Positions 1 through 7,838 of a stretch of 64,000 bases of DNA are shown one piece after another. The notes beneath the pieces are model-generated. The model searched no databases and was not told the origin of the DNA. It saw nothing but the letters and a program-made list of their open reading frames with translations. The stretch comes from Mycobacterium sp. 852002-10029_SCH5224772. Lineage in GTDB: Bacteria; Actinomycetota; Actinomycetes; Mycobacteriales; Mycobacteriaceae. The position numbers and the translations under genes were made by a program. The stretch lies in assembly GCF_001667315.1 (NCBI RefSeq), contig NZ_LZHT01000132.1:1-64000 (forward strand), given 5' to 3'. Positions within the stretch are counted from its first letter, which is position 1, and each line of letters begins with the position of its first letter.

Positions 1-111
1 CCGCCAGACGCTCCTCCGCCGCCCGCGCCGGATGCACCGCCCCCGCCGGAAGAACCCGCCGTTCTCATTGACGCGTCGGGGCCGCCGATGGATGCCCCGC
101 CGGCGCTCTAA
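1..111 (+). CDS. C-terminal end of a proline-rich protein (partial)
   Basis: Frame 1 is open from the first base and stops at TAA 109-111, giving the last 36 residues of a protein whose start lies outside the window. The tail is Pro/Ala/Asp rich (runs such as PPDAPPPPAPDAPPPPEE), like the disordered tails of mycobacterial cell-wall or secreted proteins. No domain is visible and no function can be given. The third-position GC bias fits coding sequence, but a low-complexity stretch this short could also be a chance open frame. Confidence 0.45.
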   Translation, partial: PPDAPPPPAPDAPPPPEEPAVLIDASGPPMDAPPAL

Positions 112-478
112 ATTGTTTTTGTTCGGCGACGCGGTAATTGCGGATTCATAACAAATAGAGGGCGTACCGCCAGCCATTTTGTCTATTCTTTCCGGCGGCT
201 GGCGACGGCCTCCACTGGTTCGGCAAAATAGTGAAATAACACCGGCATTCGGCCGGGTGTGAGCTGCGACACTTCTTTCCGAAGTGGCGGAAGTGTGTGC
301 AGCGGCGAAAGTTTACTCATGGGTTGTTTGTGACTCGTGAGCACACTTTGCTGTTGCTATCGCTAACCGGGAATCCCGTCGCCACGTGCCACCAGGGGCC
401 GTGCCACGGCCGGATAGGCTGGCGCTGCCCGCGGGATCGGCGGGCGAACCGGAAGCAGCGAATCTAGGCGGGGCCGCA
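112..478. other. Gene-free stretch upstream of the ABM-domain gene
   Basis: About 370 bases without a convincing gene. The first 130 bases are clearly more AT-rich than the surroundings (TTGTTTTTG, ATAACAAATAGAG), as expected for a terminator or promoter region. I see no strong hairpin and no clear -10/-35 pair. The reading frame that opens at 386 lacks a ribosome binding site and is an upstream extension of the next gene. Confidence 0.5.
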
Positions 479-802
479 ATGATCTTCATCGTCGTCAAGT
501 TCGAAACCAAACCCGAGTGGACCGACCGGTGGCCCGAACTCGTCGCCGCGTTCACCGCGGCGACTCGCGCGGAGGACGGAAACCTCTGGTTCGAGTGGTC
601 ACGCAGCCTGGACAACCCGGCGGAGTACGTCTTGGTGGAGGCGTTCCGCGACGGTGATGCGGGCGGCGTCCACGTCAACAGCGATCACTTCCAGCGGGCG
701 ATGCAAGAGCTTCCGCAGGCGCTGAAGTCCACGCCCAAGATCATCAACCAGACGATCGATGCCACGGGCTGGTCGGAGATGGGTGAGATGGCTGTCGGCT
801 AA
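479..802 (+). CDS. ABM-domain (antibiotic biosynthesis monooxygenase-like) protein
   Basis: This 107-residue single-domain protein has the layout of the ABM/Dabb ferredoxin-like fold. It opens with a beta strand MIFIVVKFETKP, then a helix rich in W and A, a strand with FEWSRSLDNP, VLVEAFRD and a final helix after a conserved His (DHFQRAMQEL). Family members are small homodimeric monooxygenases or ligand-binding proteins; the substrate cannot be told. The ATG at 479 was chosen because it begins the first strand and gives 107 residues, the length I recall for Rv1117, which sits at this place in M. tuberculosis. Its TAA overlaps the stop of the convergent next gene by three bases. No strong ribosome binding site is visible. 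Confidence 0.8.
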   Translation: MIFIVVKFETKPEWTDRWPELVAAFTAATRAEDGNLWFEWSRSLDNPAEYVLVEAFRDGDAGGVHVNSDHFQRAMQELPQALKSTPKIINQTIDATGWSEMGEMAVG

Positions 803-1485
803 CCGCCGTCCACCACGATCTCGATTTCGTCGCCCAGCGCGTAGCCCGGTGCGAGCGGCAGACTGTCACCGCTCCAGAACGAGCCCGGATCGAACCAGTT
901 GGAGTACTTCTCCGTGGTGATCAAACCCATTTCCTCGTAGGTGATGGCCACCGTTTCCGCGCAATAGGCGGCTTCCAGACCGAGGCGCTGGCGCTCCTTA
1001 CGCCGCTGCGTCGACTCTCGAACCTTCTTGTCCACGAACGGGATTCCGCGCGCCCAGTCATAGGCGTTCGGTAGCCGGCCGCGCAGCCACCGACCGGTCA
1101 GGCGCACGGTGGTCGGAAACGCGGTGCCGTCCATGCGGGCGATGACGCGCAGCAGCTTGTTCTCTTGCTCGCGGTTGGCCGGCGGCGTCAGCTGGCGCAG
1201 CCAGCATCGTTGGTGGTAGCGCTCGGTCCACTGCAAGACGGATTGCTGCAAATCGTTGAGTTGCACGCCACGGTGATTCGTCCCCGTCCACAGGTCGACC
1301 AGTTTGTCGCCGAGTTCGGCGTGCCAGATCAGTGGCGGTAAGTCGTCGACGGCCACCGTCATGCCCACGTGGTTCACCGGGCTGTTCGTCAAGGTCTGGA
1401 TGGCGCGGTCAGGTCCCGAACCGCCGCGAAACAGCCAAAGGTCGCCGGTCCGGGTTTCCTCGAGCGCTTGGTGCAAGGTGAGCAT
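799..1485 (-). CDS. Permuted papain-like amidase (YiiX/YebB-like) homologue
   Basis: The 228-residue product resembles the circularly permuted NlpC/P60 (YiiX/DUF830-like) cysteine hydrolases. A GDLWLFRGGSGPDRAIQ start is followed by the catalytic-His segment SPVNHVGM, while the Cys lies far downstream in AAYCAETVAITYEEMG, the reverse order typical of permuted members. Such enzymes cleave amide or ester bonds in lipids or peptides; no signal peptide is seen, so it is probably cytoplasmic. The ATG at 1485 was chosen because it directly precedes the conserved part; the frame stays open to 1587 and a longer form is possible. Its position matches Rv1118c. The 3' end meets the convergent ABM gene. 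Confidence 0.72.
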   Translation of the reverse strand: MLTLHQALEETRTGDLWLFRGGSGPDRAIQTLTNSPVNHVGMTVAVDDLPPLIWHAELGDKLVDLWTGTNHRGVQLNDLQQSVLQWTERYHQRCWLRQLTPPANREQENKLLRVIARMDGTAFPTTVRLTGRWLRGRLPNAYDWARGIPFVDKKVRESTQRRKERQRLGLEAAYCAETVAITYEEMGLITTEKYSNWFDPGSFWSGDSLPLAPGYALGDEIEIVVDGG

Positions 1486-1632
1486 GTTCGTGTAAGCCCG
1501 TTCGCCGCTGCAGCTTTCGCCGATCTCGTCGTCAACATGAGCCCGTCCGCACGTTGCGGTGCCGTGCGTTGCGGGCACACCAGTCAATCACAACCGGCGC
1601 ACGACGACGGGGACTACGCATAGCCTGGTGTC

Positions 1633-1842
1633 ATGCGCAGTGTGTGGAAGTGGCTGGGACTGGCCGGCGCCGCCGGCGTCGTCGCCGGGGGCGTAGTGGT
1701 GGCTCGCGACCAACGCAAGCGGCGTGCATACACCGCGGACGAGGTCCGGGGTCGGCTGCATCAGCGGTTGGCCGAATACGACGGGGGAGGCCTTCAGTCC
1801 GAATCGGGCTCGGCCGATGGCTCAACGGCGAACAACCGATAG
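1633..1842 (+). CDS. Small single-pass membrane protein, unknown function
   Basis: A 69-residue protein starting at ATG 1633. Residues 7-24 form one hydrophobic helix (WLGLAGAAGVVAGGVVVA), followed by a strongly basic stop-transfer stretch (RDQRKRRAY) and a short hydrophilic tail with the motif DEVRGRLHQRL. This layout is common in small actinobacterial inner-membrane proteins. Its last 49 bases overlap, in antisense, the end of the cyclase gene, so the tail sequence is constrained by both. I do not recognise a named family. Coding potential and the membrane layout make it likely to be real. Confidence 0.62.
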   Translation: MRSVWKWLGLAGAAGVVAGGVVVARDQRKRRAYTADEVRGRLHQRLAEYDGGGLQSESGSADGSTANNR

Positions 1843-2618
1843 CTGCCCGAAAAACCCTTCAGCTCGACGTCGCGGCCGCCGTCGAACCGGATGTCATCGG
1901 AGCCCGAAAGCGCGTCCCGCACCGGCTGACTCACCAGGATCTCGCCGCCGGTGGCTTGTGCGGCGACCCGCGCCGCCATGGCGACGTTGCGGCCGAACAG
2001 ATCATCGCCGCGGCGCACCGAGCGGCCCATATGTATGCCGATCCGCACGCGAATCTCCTCGTGCCGCTTGCGCTTTGCGTCGCTGCGCAGCGCGTGCTGC
2101 AGGTCGAGGCCGCACCGCACCGCCTGTTCGGCACGCGCAAAGGCGATCATGAATCCGTCACCCTGACTCTTCACCACGTGACCGGACCGCCGCTGCACCA
2201 GATCCGAGACCAGCTTGTCGTGTGAGCTGATCAGTTTGACCCAGGCCCGGTCGCCGATCCGCTCGTTGAGCGCGGTGGATTCCTCGATGTCGGAAAACAG
2301 GATCACCACCCGGCCGTCCGGGGTGACCCGGGCAAGGTCGGGCCGCTCGACTTCGGCCCAGTCCGCCAGGTCCTCGATCGAGCTGCGCACAGCCGCACCG
2401 AAGCCCCCCTTGCGCACCAGGTTCGCGGTGTTCCACACCGTCTTCACGGCTTCGCGACCGCCCGACAGCAACCAGCTGCGGGCGTCGTTTCGCTGGCGCA
2501 GCTCGTCGAGCTCCCGGTGGCTGCGCGCCAGCAGCTGCCACAGCACGACCAGCCCGCCCGCCTCGATCGCAGCAACCCCGGCCAGAATGTAGACCGAGAC
2601 ATGCAGCGCATCACCCAT
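1794..2618 (-). CDS. Membrane-anchored class III adenylate cyclase (Ma1120-type)
   Basis: Converts ATP to cyclic AMP. The 274-residue protein has one N-terminal membrane helix (about residues 6-31), a linker, and one class III cyclase homology domain. Both metal-binding aspartates are present (FSDIEEST, Asp about 110; QGDGF, Asp about 154). The adenine-selecting pair Lys 150 (VKSQGDG) and Asp 206 (DDLFGRN) and the transition-state Asn 211 and Arg 217 (GRNVAMAARV) are all there, so an active homodimer is expected. ATG 2618 was chosen because it starts just before the membrane helix. The locus corresponds to Rv1120c, which I recall as a decayed cyclase in M. tuberculosis, and to Ma1120 of M. 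avium, which is intact. Confidence 0.9.
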   Translation of the reverse strand: MGDALHVSVYILAGVAAIEAGGLVVLWQLLARSHRELDELRQRNDARSWLLSGGREAVKTVWNTANLVRKGGFGAAVRSSIEDLADWAEVERPDLARVTPDGRVVILFSDIEESTALNERIGDRAWVKLISSHDKLVSDLVQRRSGHVVKSQGDGFMIAFARAEQAVRCGLDLQHALRSDAKRKRHEEIRVRIGIHMGRSVRRGDDLFGRNVAMAARVAAQATGGEILVSQPVRDALSGSDDIRFDGGRDVELKGFSGSYRLFAVEPSAEPDSD

Positions 2619-2747
2619 GCCGGTCATCCTTGCAAGGCTGCGGTCCGCTTGGGTTGTCGGCCCTGTGGGCAGCATCTAGGGTTGAGTCGCCGGCCACGGG
2701 TAGTGATCTCAGGGGCGCCCATTAGGTGACTTTCGGGAGGAGCGGTT

Positions 2748-4154
2748 TTGGCCGACGGCGACAGTAATCCATCTGACCTGCTGGTGATTTTCGGAATCAC
2801 CGGCGACCTGGCCCGCAAGATGACGTTCCGGGCCTTGTACCGGCTGGAACGCCGTGACGAGCTGAACCGCCCGATCATCGGTGTGGCCAGCGACGACATC
2901 ACGACCGAGCAGCTGCTGGATCGGGCGCGCGATGCCATCAAAAAGTCGGGCGAGAAGTTCGACGACGCGGTGTTCGACCGGCTGGCCGGCCGGCTCTCAT
3001 ACCTGCACGGCGACGTCACCGATGCCGATCTCTACCAGCAGCTCGCCACGAAGATCAGCGCGGATGCCAATCCGCTGTTCTACCTGGAGATGCCGCCGGC
3101 GTTGTTCGCGCCGATCGTGGAAAACCTGGCGAAGGCCGGCCTGCTGGAGCGGGCGCGGGTGGCGATCGAAAAGCCGTTCGGCCACGACCTGGAATCGGCG
3201 CGCGACCTCAACGCCCGGCTGCGTGCGGTGCTCGACGAAGACCAAATCCTGCGGGTGGACCACTTTTTGGGCAAACAACCCGTCGAGGAACTGCAATACC
3301 TGCGGTTCGCCAACAACGGCCTGGCCAAGCTGTGGGACCGCGAGAGCATTTCCGAAATCCACATCAGCATGGCCGAGGACTTCGGGATCGAGGACCGCGG
3401 CAAGTTCTACGACGCGGTAGGCGCGCTTCGCGACGTCGTGCAAAACCATCTGCTGCAGGTGCTCGCCCTGGTCGCCATGGAGCCCCCGGTCGGTGCCGGC
3501 GCTGATGATTTGAACGACAAGAAGGCCGAGGTTTTCCGGGCCATGCCCGCGCTGGACCCGGAGCGCTGCGTCCGTGGCCAGTACCGCGGTTATACCGACG
3601 TCGCCGGAGTAAAGAAGGATTCCACCACCGAGACCTACGTCGCGCTGCGGACCGAGATCGACAACTGGCGCTGGGCCGGAGTGCCGATCTTTCTGCGCGC
3701 CGGCAAGGCACTGCCGGAAAAGGTCACCGAAGTCCGGATGTTCCTGCACCACGTGCCCGGCTTTTCGTTCCTGCCCAACCGCCGGCCACCAGATCCCAAC
3801 CAGATCGTCCTGCGCATCGACCCCGACCCCGGGATGCGGCTGCAGCTGTCGGCCCAGGTCGGCGACTCGTGGCACGACGTTCACCTGGACTCGTCGTTCG
3901 CCGAGGACCTCGGCGAACCGGTACGCCCCTACGAACGGCTGCTCTACGCCGCGTTCAATGGAGATCGCCAGCTGTTCGCCCGCGAAGACGCAATCGAGGA
4001 GACGTGGCGAATCGTGCAGCCGGTGCTGGACAAGCCGGGTCGCATTCACCAATACGACCAGGGCTCGTGGGGACCCGACGCTGCGGAGAAGCTGGTGCGC
4101 GGTCACCACGCCTGGCAGGAGCCGTGGCTGCCGCACGCCACGCCCACCAAATAG
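2748..4154 (+). CDS. zwf: Glucose-6-phosphate dehydrogenase
   Basis: Catalyses the first step of the oxidative pentose phosphate pathway, oxidising glucose 6-phosphate with NAD(P)+. The 468-residue protein has normal family length. The dinucleotide-binding motif GITGDLARK lies at residues 16-24, the substrate and catalytic segment RVDHFLGK at about 169-176 (His-Phe in place of the commoner His-Tyr), and RAGK near 317. The start is TTG at 2748, supported by GGGAGGAG six bases upstream. The gene is followed after 18 bases by gnd, so both steps that make NADPH are co-transcribed. It corresponds to zwf1 (Rv1121). Confidence 0.97.
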   Translation: MADGDSNPSDLLVIFGITGDLARKMTFRALYRLERRDELNRPIIGVASDDITTEQLLDRARDAIKKSGEKFDDAVFDRLAGRLSYLHGDVTDADLYQQLATKISADANPLFYLEMPPALFAPIVENLAKAGLLERARVAIEKPFGHDLESARDLNARLRAVLDEDQILRVDHFLGKQPVEELQYLRFANNGLAKLWDRESISEIHISMAEDFGIEDRGKFYDAVGALRDVVQNHLLQVLALVAMEPPVGAGADDLNDKKAEVFRAMPALDPERCVRGQYRGYTDVAGVKKDSTTETYVALRTEIDNWRWAGVPIFLRAGKALPEKVTEVRMFLHHVPGFSFLPNRRPPDPNQIVLRIDPDPGMRLQLSAQVGDSWHDVHLDSSFAEDLGEPVRPYERLLYAAFNGDRQLFAREDAIEETWRIVQPVLDKPGRIHQYDQGSWGPDAAEKLVRGHHAWQEPWLPHATPTK

Positions 4155-4172
4155 TAAGGAGACTCAGACACG

Positions 4173-5195
4173 ATGCAACTTGGGATGATCGGCCTCGGCC
4201 GGATGGGCGCCAACATCGTCCGCCGCGTGGTCACGGGCGGACATGAATGCGTGGTGTACGACCACAACCCCGACGCGGTGAAAGCGATGGCGGGGGAGGA
4301 CAAGACCACCGGGGTGTCCTCGCTGCAAGAGCTCGCCGAGAAGCTGGCGGCGCCCCGCGTCGTGTGGGTGATGGTGCCGGCCGGGACGATCACCGCGGGA
4401 GTGATCGGCGAGCTCGCCAAGACACTCGAGTCCGGCGACATCGTCATCGACGGTGGGAACTCCTACTACCGAGATGACATCAACCACGCAAAGGCGCTGT
4501 CCGAGAAGGGAATTCATCTGCTGGATTGCGGAACCAGCGGCGGCGTGTGGGGCCGAGAGCGTGGCTACTGCCTGATGATCGGAGGGGACAAGGATGCGTT
4601 CGAGCGCGCCGAGCCGATCTTCGCCACCGTCGCTCCCGGCGTGGACGCGGCGCCGCGCACACCCGGCCGCGACGGCGAGGTCGCGCAATCGGAACAGGGC
4701 TACCTGCATTGCGGGCCGTCGGGGGCGGGGCACTTCGTCAAGATGGTGCACAACGGTATTGAGTACGGCATGATGGCCTCCCTCGCCGAGGGGCTGAACA
4801 TCCTGCGCAACGCCAACATCGGCAAGCACGTCCAGGAAGGTGACGCCGAGACGGCGCCGCTGTCGAACCCGGAGTTCTACCAGTACGACCTCGACATCCC
4901 CGAGGTCGCCGAGGTGTGGCGGCGCGGCAGCGTCATCGGCTCCTGGCTGCTGGACCTGACGGCGATCGCGCTGCACGAATCCCCGGAGCTGAAGGAATTC
5001 TCCGGGCGCGTCTCGGACTCCGGAGAGGGCCGCTGGACCTCCATCGCGGCGATCGACGAGGGAGTCCCCTCGCCGGTGCTGACCACCGCGTTGCAGTCCC
5101 GCTTCGCGTCACGTTCGCTCGATGACTTCGCCAACAAGGCGCTCTCGGCGATGCGCAAGCAATTCGGCGGGCACGCGGAGAAGCCCGCGAACTAG
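4173..5195 (+). CDS. gnd: 6-phosphogluconate dehydrogenase, short decarboxylating form
   Basis: Oxidatively decarboxylates 6-phosphogluconate to ribulose 5-phosphate. At 340 residues it belongs to the short (YqeC/Gnd2-like) class rather than the 470-residue class. The N-terminal Rossmann motif GLGRMG is at residues 7-12, the signature DGGNSYYRDD lies near residue 95, and the catalytic-Lys region GPSGAGHFVKMVHNG spans about 181-195 with Lys about 190. AAGGAG lies ten bases before the ATG. It is the second gene of the zwf-gnd operon and corresponds to gnd2 (Rv1122). A tandem repeat with inverted ends begins at its stop codon and may end the transcript. Confidence 0.95.
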   Translation: MQLGMIGLGRMGANIVRRVVTGGHECVVYDHNPDAVKAMAGEDKTTGVSSLQELAEKLAAPRVVWVMVPAGTITAGVIGELAKTLESGDIVIDGGNSYYRDDINHAKALSEKGIHLLDCGTSGGVWGRERGYCLMIGGDKDAFERAEPIFATVAPGVDAAPRTPGRDGEVAQSEQGYLHCGPSGAGHFVKMVHNGIEYGMMASLAEGLNILRNANIGKHVQEGDAETAPLSNPEFYQYDLDIPEVAEVWRRGSVIGSWLLDLTAIALHESPELKEFSGRVSDSGEGRWTSIAAIDEGVPSPVLTTALQSRFASRSLDDFANKALSAMRKQFGGHAEKPAN

Positions 5196-5296
5196 TGGCG
5201 ATCGCGAGGGCGGCGTAGCCGGGCGAAGCGGGTCGCCACCGTCGAGCTAGTGGCGATCGCGAGGGCGGCGTAGCCGGGCGAAGCGGGTCGCCACCG
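5192..5296. repeat. Two tandem 50-bp units with inverted ends between convergent genes
   Basis: Two identical 50-base units lie at 5192-5241 and 5247-5296, a 55-base period. Each starts CTAGTGGCGATCGCGAGG and ends GCGGGTCGCCACCG, so the ends GTGGCGA and TCGCCAC can pair into a hairpin with a G+C-rich loop. The first unit contains the TAG stop of gnd, and the second stops just before the stop codon of the opposing hydrolase gene. A role as a bidirectional terminator is likely. The exact duplication also suggests a small dispersed element of this genome. Confidence 0.8.
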
Positions 5297-5300
5297 CGAA

Positions 5301-6185
5301 CTAGCGCTTGACGAATTTCACCACGGCGTCGCTGAACGCATCGTTGTCGTCGCCGGCCGCGGTGTGGCCGGCGTTGGACAGCTCGACGAACTCCGCGCGC
5401 GGCACGGTGGCCAGGAAGTGCCGAACGCCCTCGGGGCTCACCACGTCGGACAGCTTGCCGCGGATCAGCAGGACGGGAATCCTCAGGTTCTTGGCGGCCT
5501 GCTCGAAGCTCTCGGTGCGCAGTTCGGGATCGTCACCCGGCTTGGTCATGAACGCCGGGTCCCAGTGCCAATACCAGCGCCCGTCGCGCAGGCGCAGGTT
5601 CTTCTTCAGCCCTTCGGGGCTGCGTGGCTTGCTGCGGTACGGCAGATAAGCGGCGACGGCGTCGGCGGCCTGCTCCAGCGACTCGAAACCGTCGAGGCCA
5701 CTGAACATGAAGTCTCGGATGCGGGCGCTGCCGCCCTTCTCGAATCGCGGCACCACGTCGACGAGCACCAATCGGGTCACCTTCGCCGGGCCCGCCCGGT
5801 GCGCGGCCAGGATGCCGGTCAGCCCGCCCATGCTCGCCCCGATGATCGTCACGGGCCGCCCGATCGCCTCCAGCACCCGCAGGACGTCGCCCGTCAACGT
5901 CTCGATTTCGTAGTCGGCATTGGGTGAGCGATCGCTGTCCCCGTGCCCCCGGGAGTCCAGGGCCACCACGTGCAGTCCCTCATCGGCCAGCGTTTGGCCG
6001 GTGTTCTTCCAGGAAAACCGGTTTTGGCCGCCCCCGTGCAGCATCAGGATGCTCGGCCGGCCGGCGGAGTCGGCGCCCCGATTCCATTCGTCGGCGACCA
6101 GGGTGATGCCCTTGACGCCGGCAAACTCAACCGTCTCGGGGCTGCTGCTGACGGTGTTCATGCGATCTGACGTTACATAGGCCAC
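5301..6185 (-). CDS. bpoB: Alpha/beta hydrolase (BpoB-like)
   Basis: A 294-residue alpha/beta-hydrolase fold protein. The oxyanion-hole segment LHGGGQNRFSW starts near residue 49, the nucleophile elbow GASMGG places Ser at about 118, an acid candidate is in GKLSDVVSPEG near 247, and the catalytic His is in NAGHTA at about 274. The locus is annotated bpoB (non-haem bromoperoxidase) in M. tuberculosis, but these residues equally fit an esterase or C-C hydrolase and the substrate is unknown. GTG 6185 was preferred to ATG 6161 because GGAAG lies at suitable spacing upstream. It faces zwf-gnd across the tandem repeat. Confidence 0.88.
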   Translation of the reverse strand: MAYVTSDRMNTVSSSPETVEFAGVKGITLVADEWNRGADSAGRPSILMLHGGGQNRFSWKNTGQTLADEGLHVVALDSRGHGDSDRSPNADYEIETLTGDVLRVLEAIGRPVTIIGASMGGLTGILAAHRAGPAKVTRLVLVDVVPRFEKGGSARIRDFMFSGLDGFESLEQAADAVAAYLPYRSKPRSPEGLKKNLRLRDGRWYWHWDPAFMTKPGDDPELRTESFEQAAKNLRIPVLLIRGKLSDVVSPEGVRHFLATVPRAEFVELSNAGHTAAGDDNDAFSDAVVKFVKR

Positions 6186-6280
6186 ATAAGCACTCTTCCG
6201 GGGGTCGACGACGCGATGAGTTTCCGTGATCGCCGGGGTCTGTCATACAAACCCAACGAGTCACCCAGGAGGCCGCGGAC

Positions 6281-6769
6281 ATGCCATCGATCACCCCGTC
6301 GCTATGGTTCGACGACAACCTCGAGGAAGCAGCCAGCTTCTACATCGAGGTGTTCCCGAACTCCCACATCGAGGGGTTCAACCGGACCACCGACGCCGGA
6401 CCGGGGGAGCCCGGCACAGTCCTGTCGGGCAGCTTTGTGCTCGACGGCGCCCGGTTCATCGGGATCAACGGCGGCCCGCACTTCAAATTCAGCGAGGCGG
6501 TGTCGTTCACGATTCACTGCAAGGACCAGGACGAGGTCGACTACTACTGGGACCGGTTGACCGACGGCGGTGAGGAATCGCAATGCGGCTGGCTCAAGGA
6601 CCGCTTCGGCCTGAGCTGGCAAATCGTCCCCGACCGACTCTACGAACTGATCAGCGATCCCGATCGCGCCCGGGCCGCGGCGGCCACCAAGGCGATGTAT
6701 GGCATGCGCAAGATCGTCATCGCCGAACTGGAACGAGCGGCGGAGGCCTCCGGCGGTCGCGTCCCCTAA
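6281..6769 (+). CDS. VOC-superfamily PhnB-like protein
   Basis: This 162-residue protein begins ITPSLWFDDNLEEAASFYIEVF, the signature of PhnB-like (3-demethylubiquinone methyltransferase-like) members of the vicinal oxygen chelate superfamily, and continues with FVLDGARFIGINGGPHF and GGEESQCGWLKDRFGLSWQIVP. Despite the family name these proteins are not shown methyltransferases; related VOC proteins bind metal or confer resistance to small toxins. AGGAGG sits eleven bases before the ATG. It is divergent from bpoB across 95 bases and has no counterpart I recall at this place in M. tuberculosis, so it may be a local insertion. Confidence 0.87.
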   Translation: MPSITPSLWFDDNLEEAASFYIEVFPNSHIEGFNRTTDAGPGEPGTVLSGSFVLDGARFIGINGGPHFKFSEAVSFTIHCKDQDEVDYYWDRLTDGGEESQCGWLKDRFGLSWQIVPDRLYELISDPDRARAAAATKAMYGMRKIVIAELERAAEASGGRVP

Positions 6770-6913
6770 CTGCTCGTGCTGTCGCTCTCGGCGGAGTGTC
6801 CCGCCAAATCCTTTGATGCAGGCGCTATCTGAAGAACATCCCGCTCCGGTCGGTGCGTCTTGGAGCCGCACGGGTTAGGTTTGTCCGTGCGGACGGCGCC
6901 GAACAGGAGTGAA

Positions 6914-6934
6914 GATGGCGGACAACGCGAGATG
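6914..6934 (+). other. Six-codon leader frame overlapping the ephC start
   Basis: ATG 6914 follows AGGAG at good spacing and opens a six-codon frame (MADNAR) whose TGA overlaps the ATG of ephC as ATGA. The ephC start has no ribosome binding site of its own, so ribosomes may load on this leader and re-initiate. Alternatively the leader is the degraded original start of ephC. Confidence 0.35.
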
Positions 6935-7834
6935 ACTGAGCCGCGGTGGATCGACGTGCCGGGTCCTCCCGGGGATCTCAAGGCGCTGACCTGGGGTCCG
7001 GCCGACGGCCCGATTGCCATATGTCTGCACGGTTTCCCCGACACGGCTTACGGCTGGCGCAGGATGGCACCACTGCTCGCCGCGGCGGGCTGGCGGGTCA
7101 TCGCGCCGTTTATGCGGGGATACGCGCCCTCGTCCATTCCGGACGACGGCAGCTATCACGTCGGGGCGATCATGGACGACGCCCTGCGGGTGCGGGCCGC
7201 CGCGGGAGGAACCGACCGCGATGTGGTGATCGGTCATGACTGGGGTGCGCTGGCGGCCACCGGTTTGGCCGCGATGCCCAACAGCCCGTTCACCAAAGCC
7301 GTGATCATGTCGGTGCCGGTGTCGGCCGCATTCCGCGGCCAGGTGAGCGAGCGAGGCCGGCTGGCCCGCCAGGTACCGCGTCAGCTGCTGCGCAGCTGGT
7401 ACATGTTCTACTTCCAATTGCCTTTGCTGCCAGAGCGTTCCGCGCGCTGGATCTTGCCGCTGCTGTGGCGGCGGTGGTCGCCGGGCTATCGCGGGGCCGA
7501 CGAGGATCTGCGCCACGTCGACGCCGCGATCGGGACCCCGGAAAGTTGGCGGGCGGCGCTGGGGACCTACCGGGCCACGCTCCGCAACACCAAGCCGCCG
7601 CAGCGGTACGCGGAGTTGAACGAGCGCTGGACCGAGGCGCCGATTCTGCCGACCCTGTATCTGCACGGCCGCGACGATGGCTGTATGACGCCGGCTTTCG
7701 CGCACTGGACGGAGAAGGTGCTCCCCGCCGGAAGCGACGTGGCCATCATCGATCATGCCGGGCATTTCCTGCAGCTCGAACAGCCCGAGAAGGTCGCCGA
7801 GCGGGTGCTGGCATTCATCGGCTCACCCGGCTGA
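6932..7834 (+). CDS. ephC: Epoxide hydrolase EphC
   Basis: An alpha/beta-hydrolase of the soluble epoxide hydrolase family that opens epoxides to diols. The 300-residue chain has the oxyanion motif HGFPDT (about 33-38), the nucleophilic Asp in GHDWGA (about 103), an acidic residue in LHGRDDGC (about 250) and the catalytic His in DHAGHF (about 278). An aspartate rather than serine nucleophile separates it from esterases. ATG 6932 is the first start before the conserved part and is reached from a six-codon leader frame. The next gene starts four bases after its stop, so the two form an operon. It corresponds to Rv1124. Confidence 0.92.
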   Translation: MTEPRWIDVPGPPGDLKALTWGPADGPIAICLHGFPDTAYGWRRMAPLLAAAGWRVIAPFMRGYAPSSIPDDGSYHVGAIMDDALRVRAAAGGTDRDVVIGHDWGALAATGLAAMPNSPFTKAVIMSVPVSAAFRGQVSERGRLARQVPRQLLRSWYMFYFQLPLLPERSARWILPLLWRRWSPGYRGADEDLRHVDAAIGTPESWRAALGTYRATLRNTKPPQRYAELNERWTEAPILPTLYLHGRDDGCMTPAFAHWTEKVLPAGSDVAIIDHAGHFLQLEQPEKVAERVLAFIGSPG

Positions 7835-7838
7835 GGCC

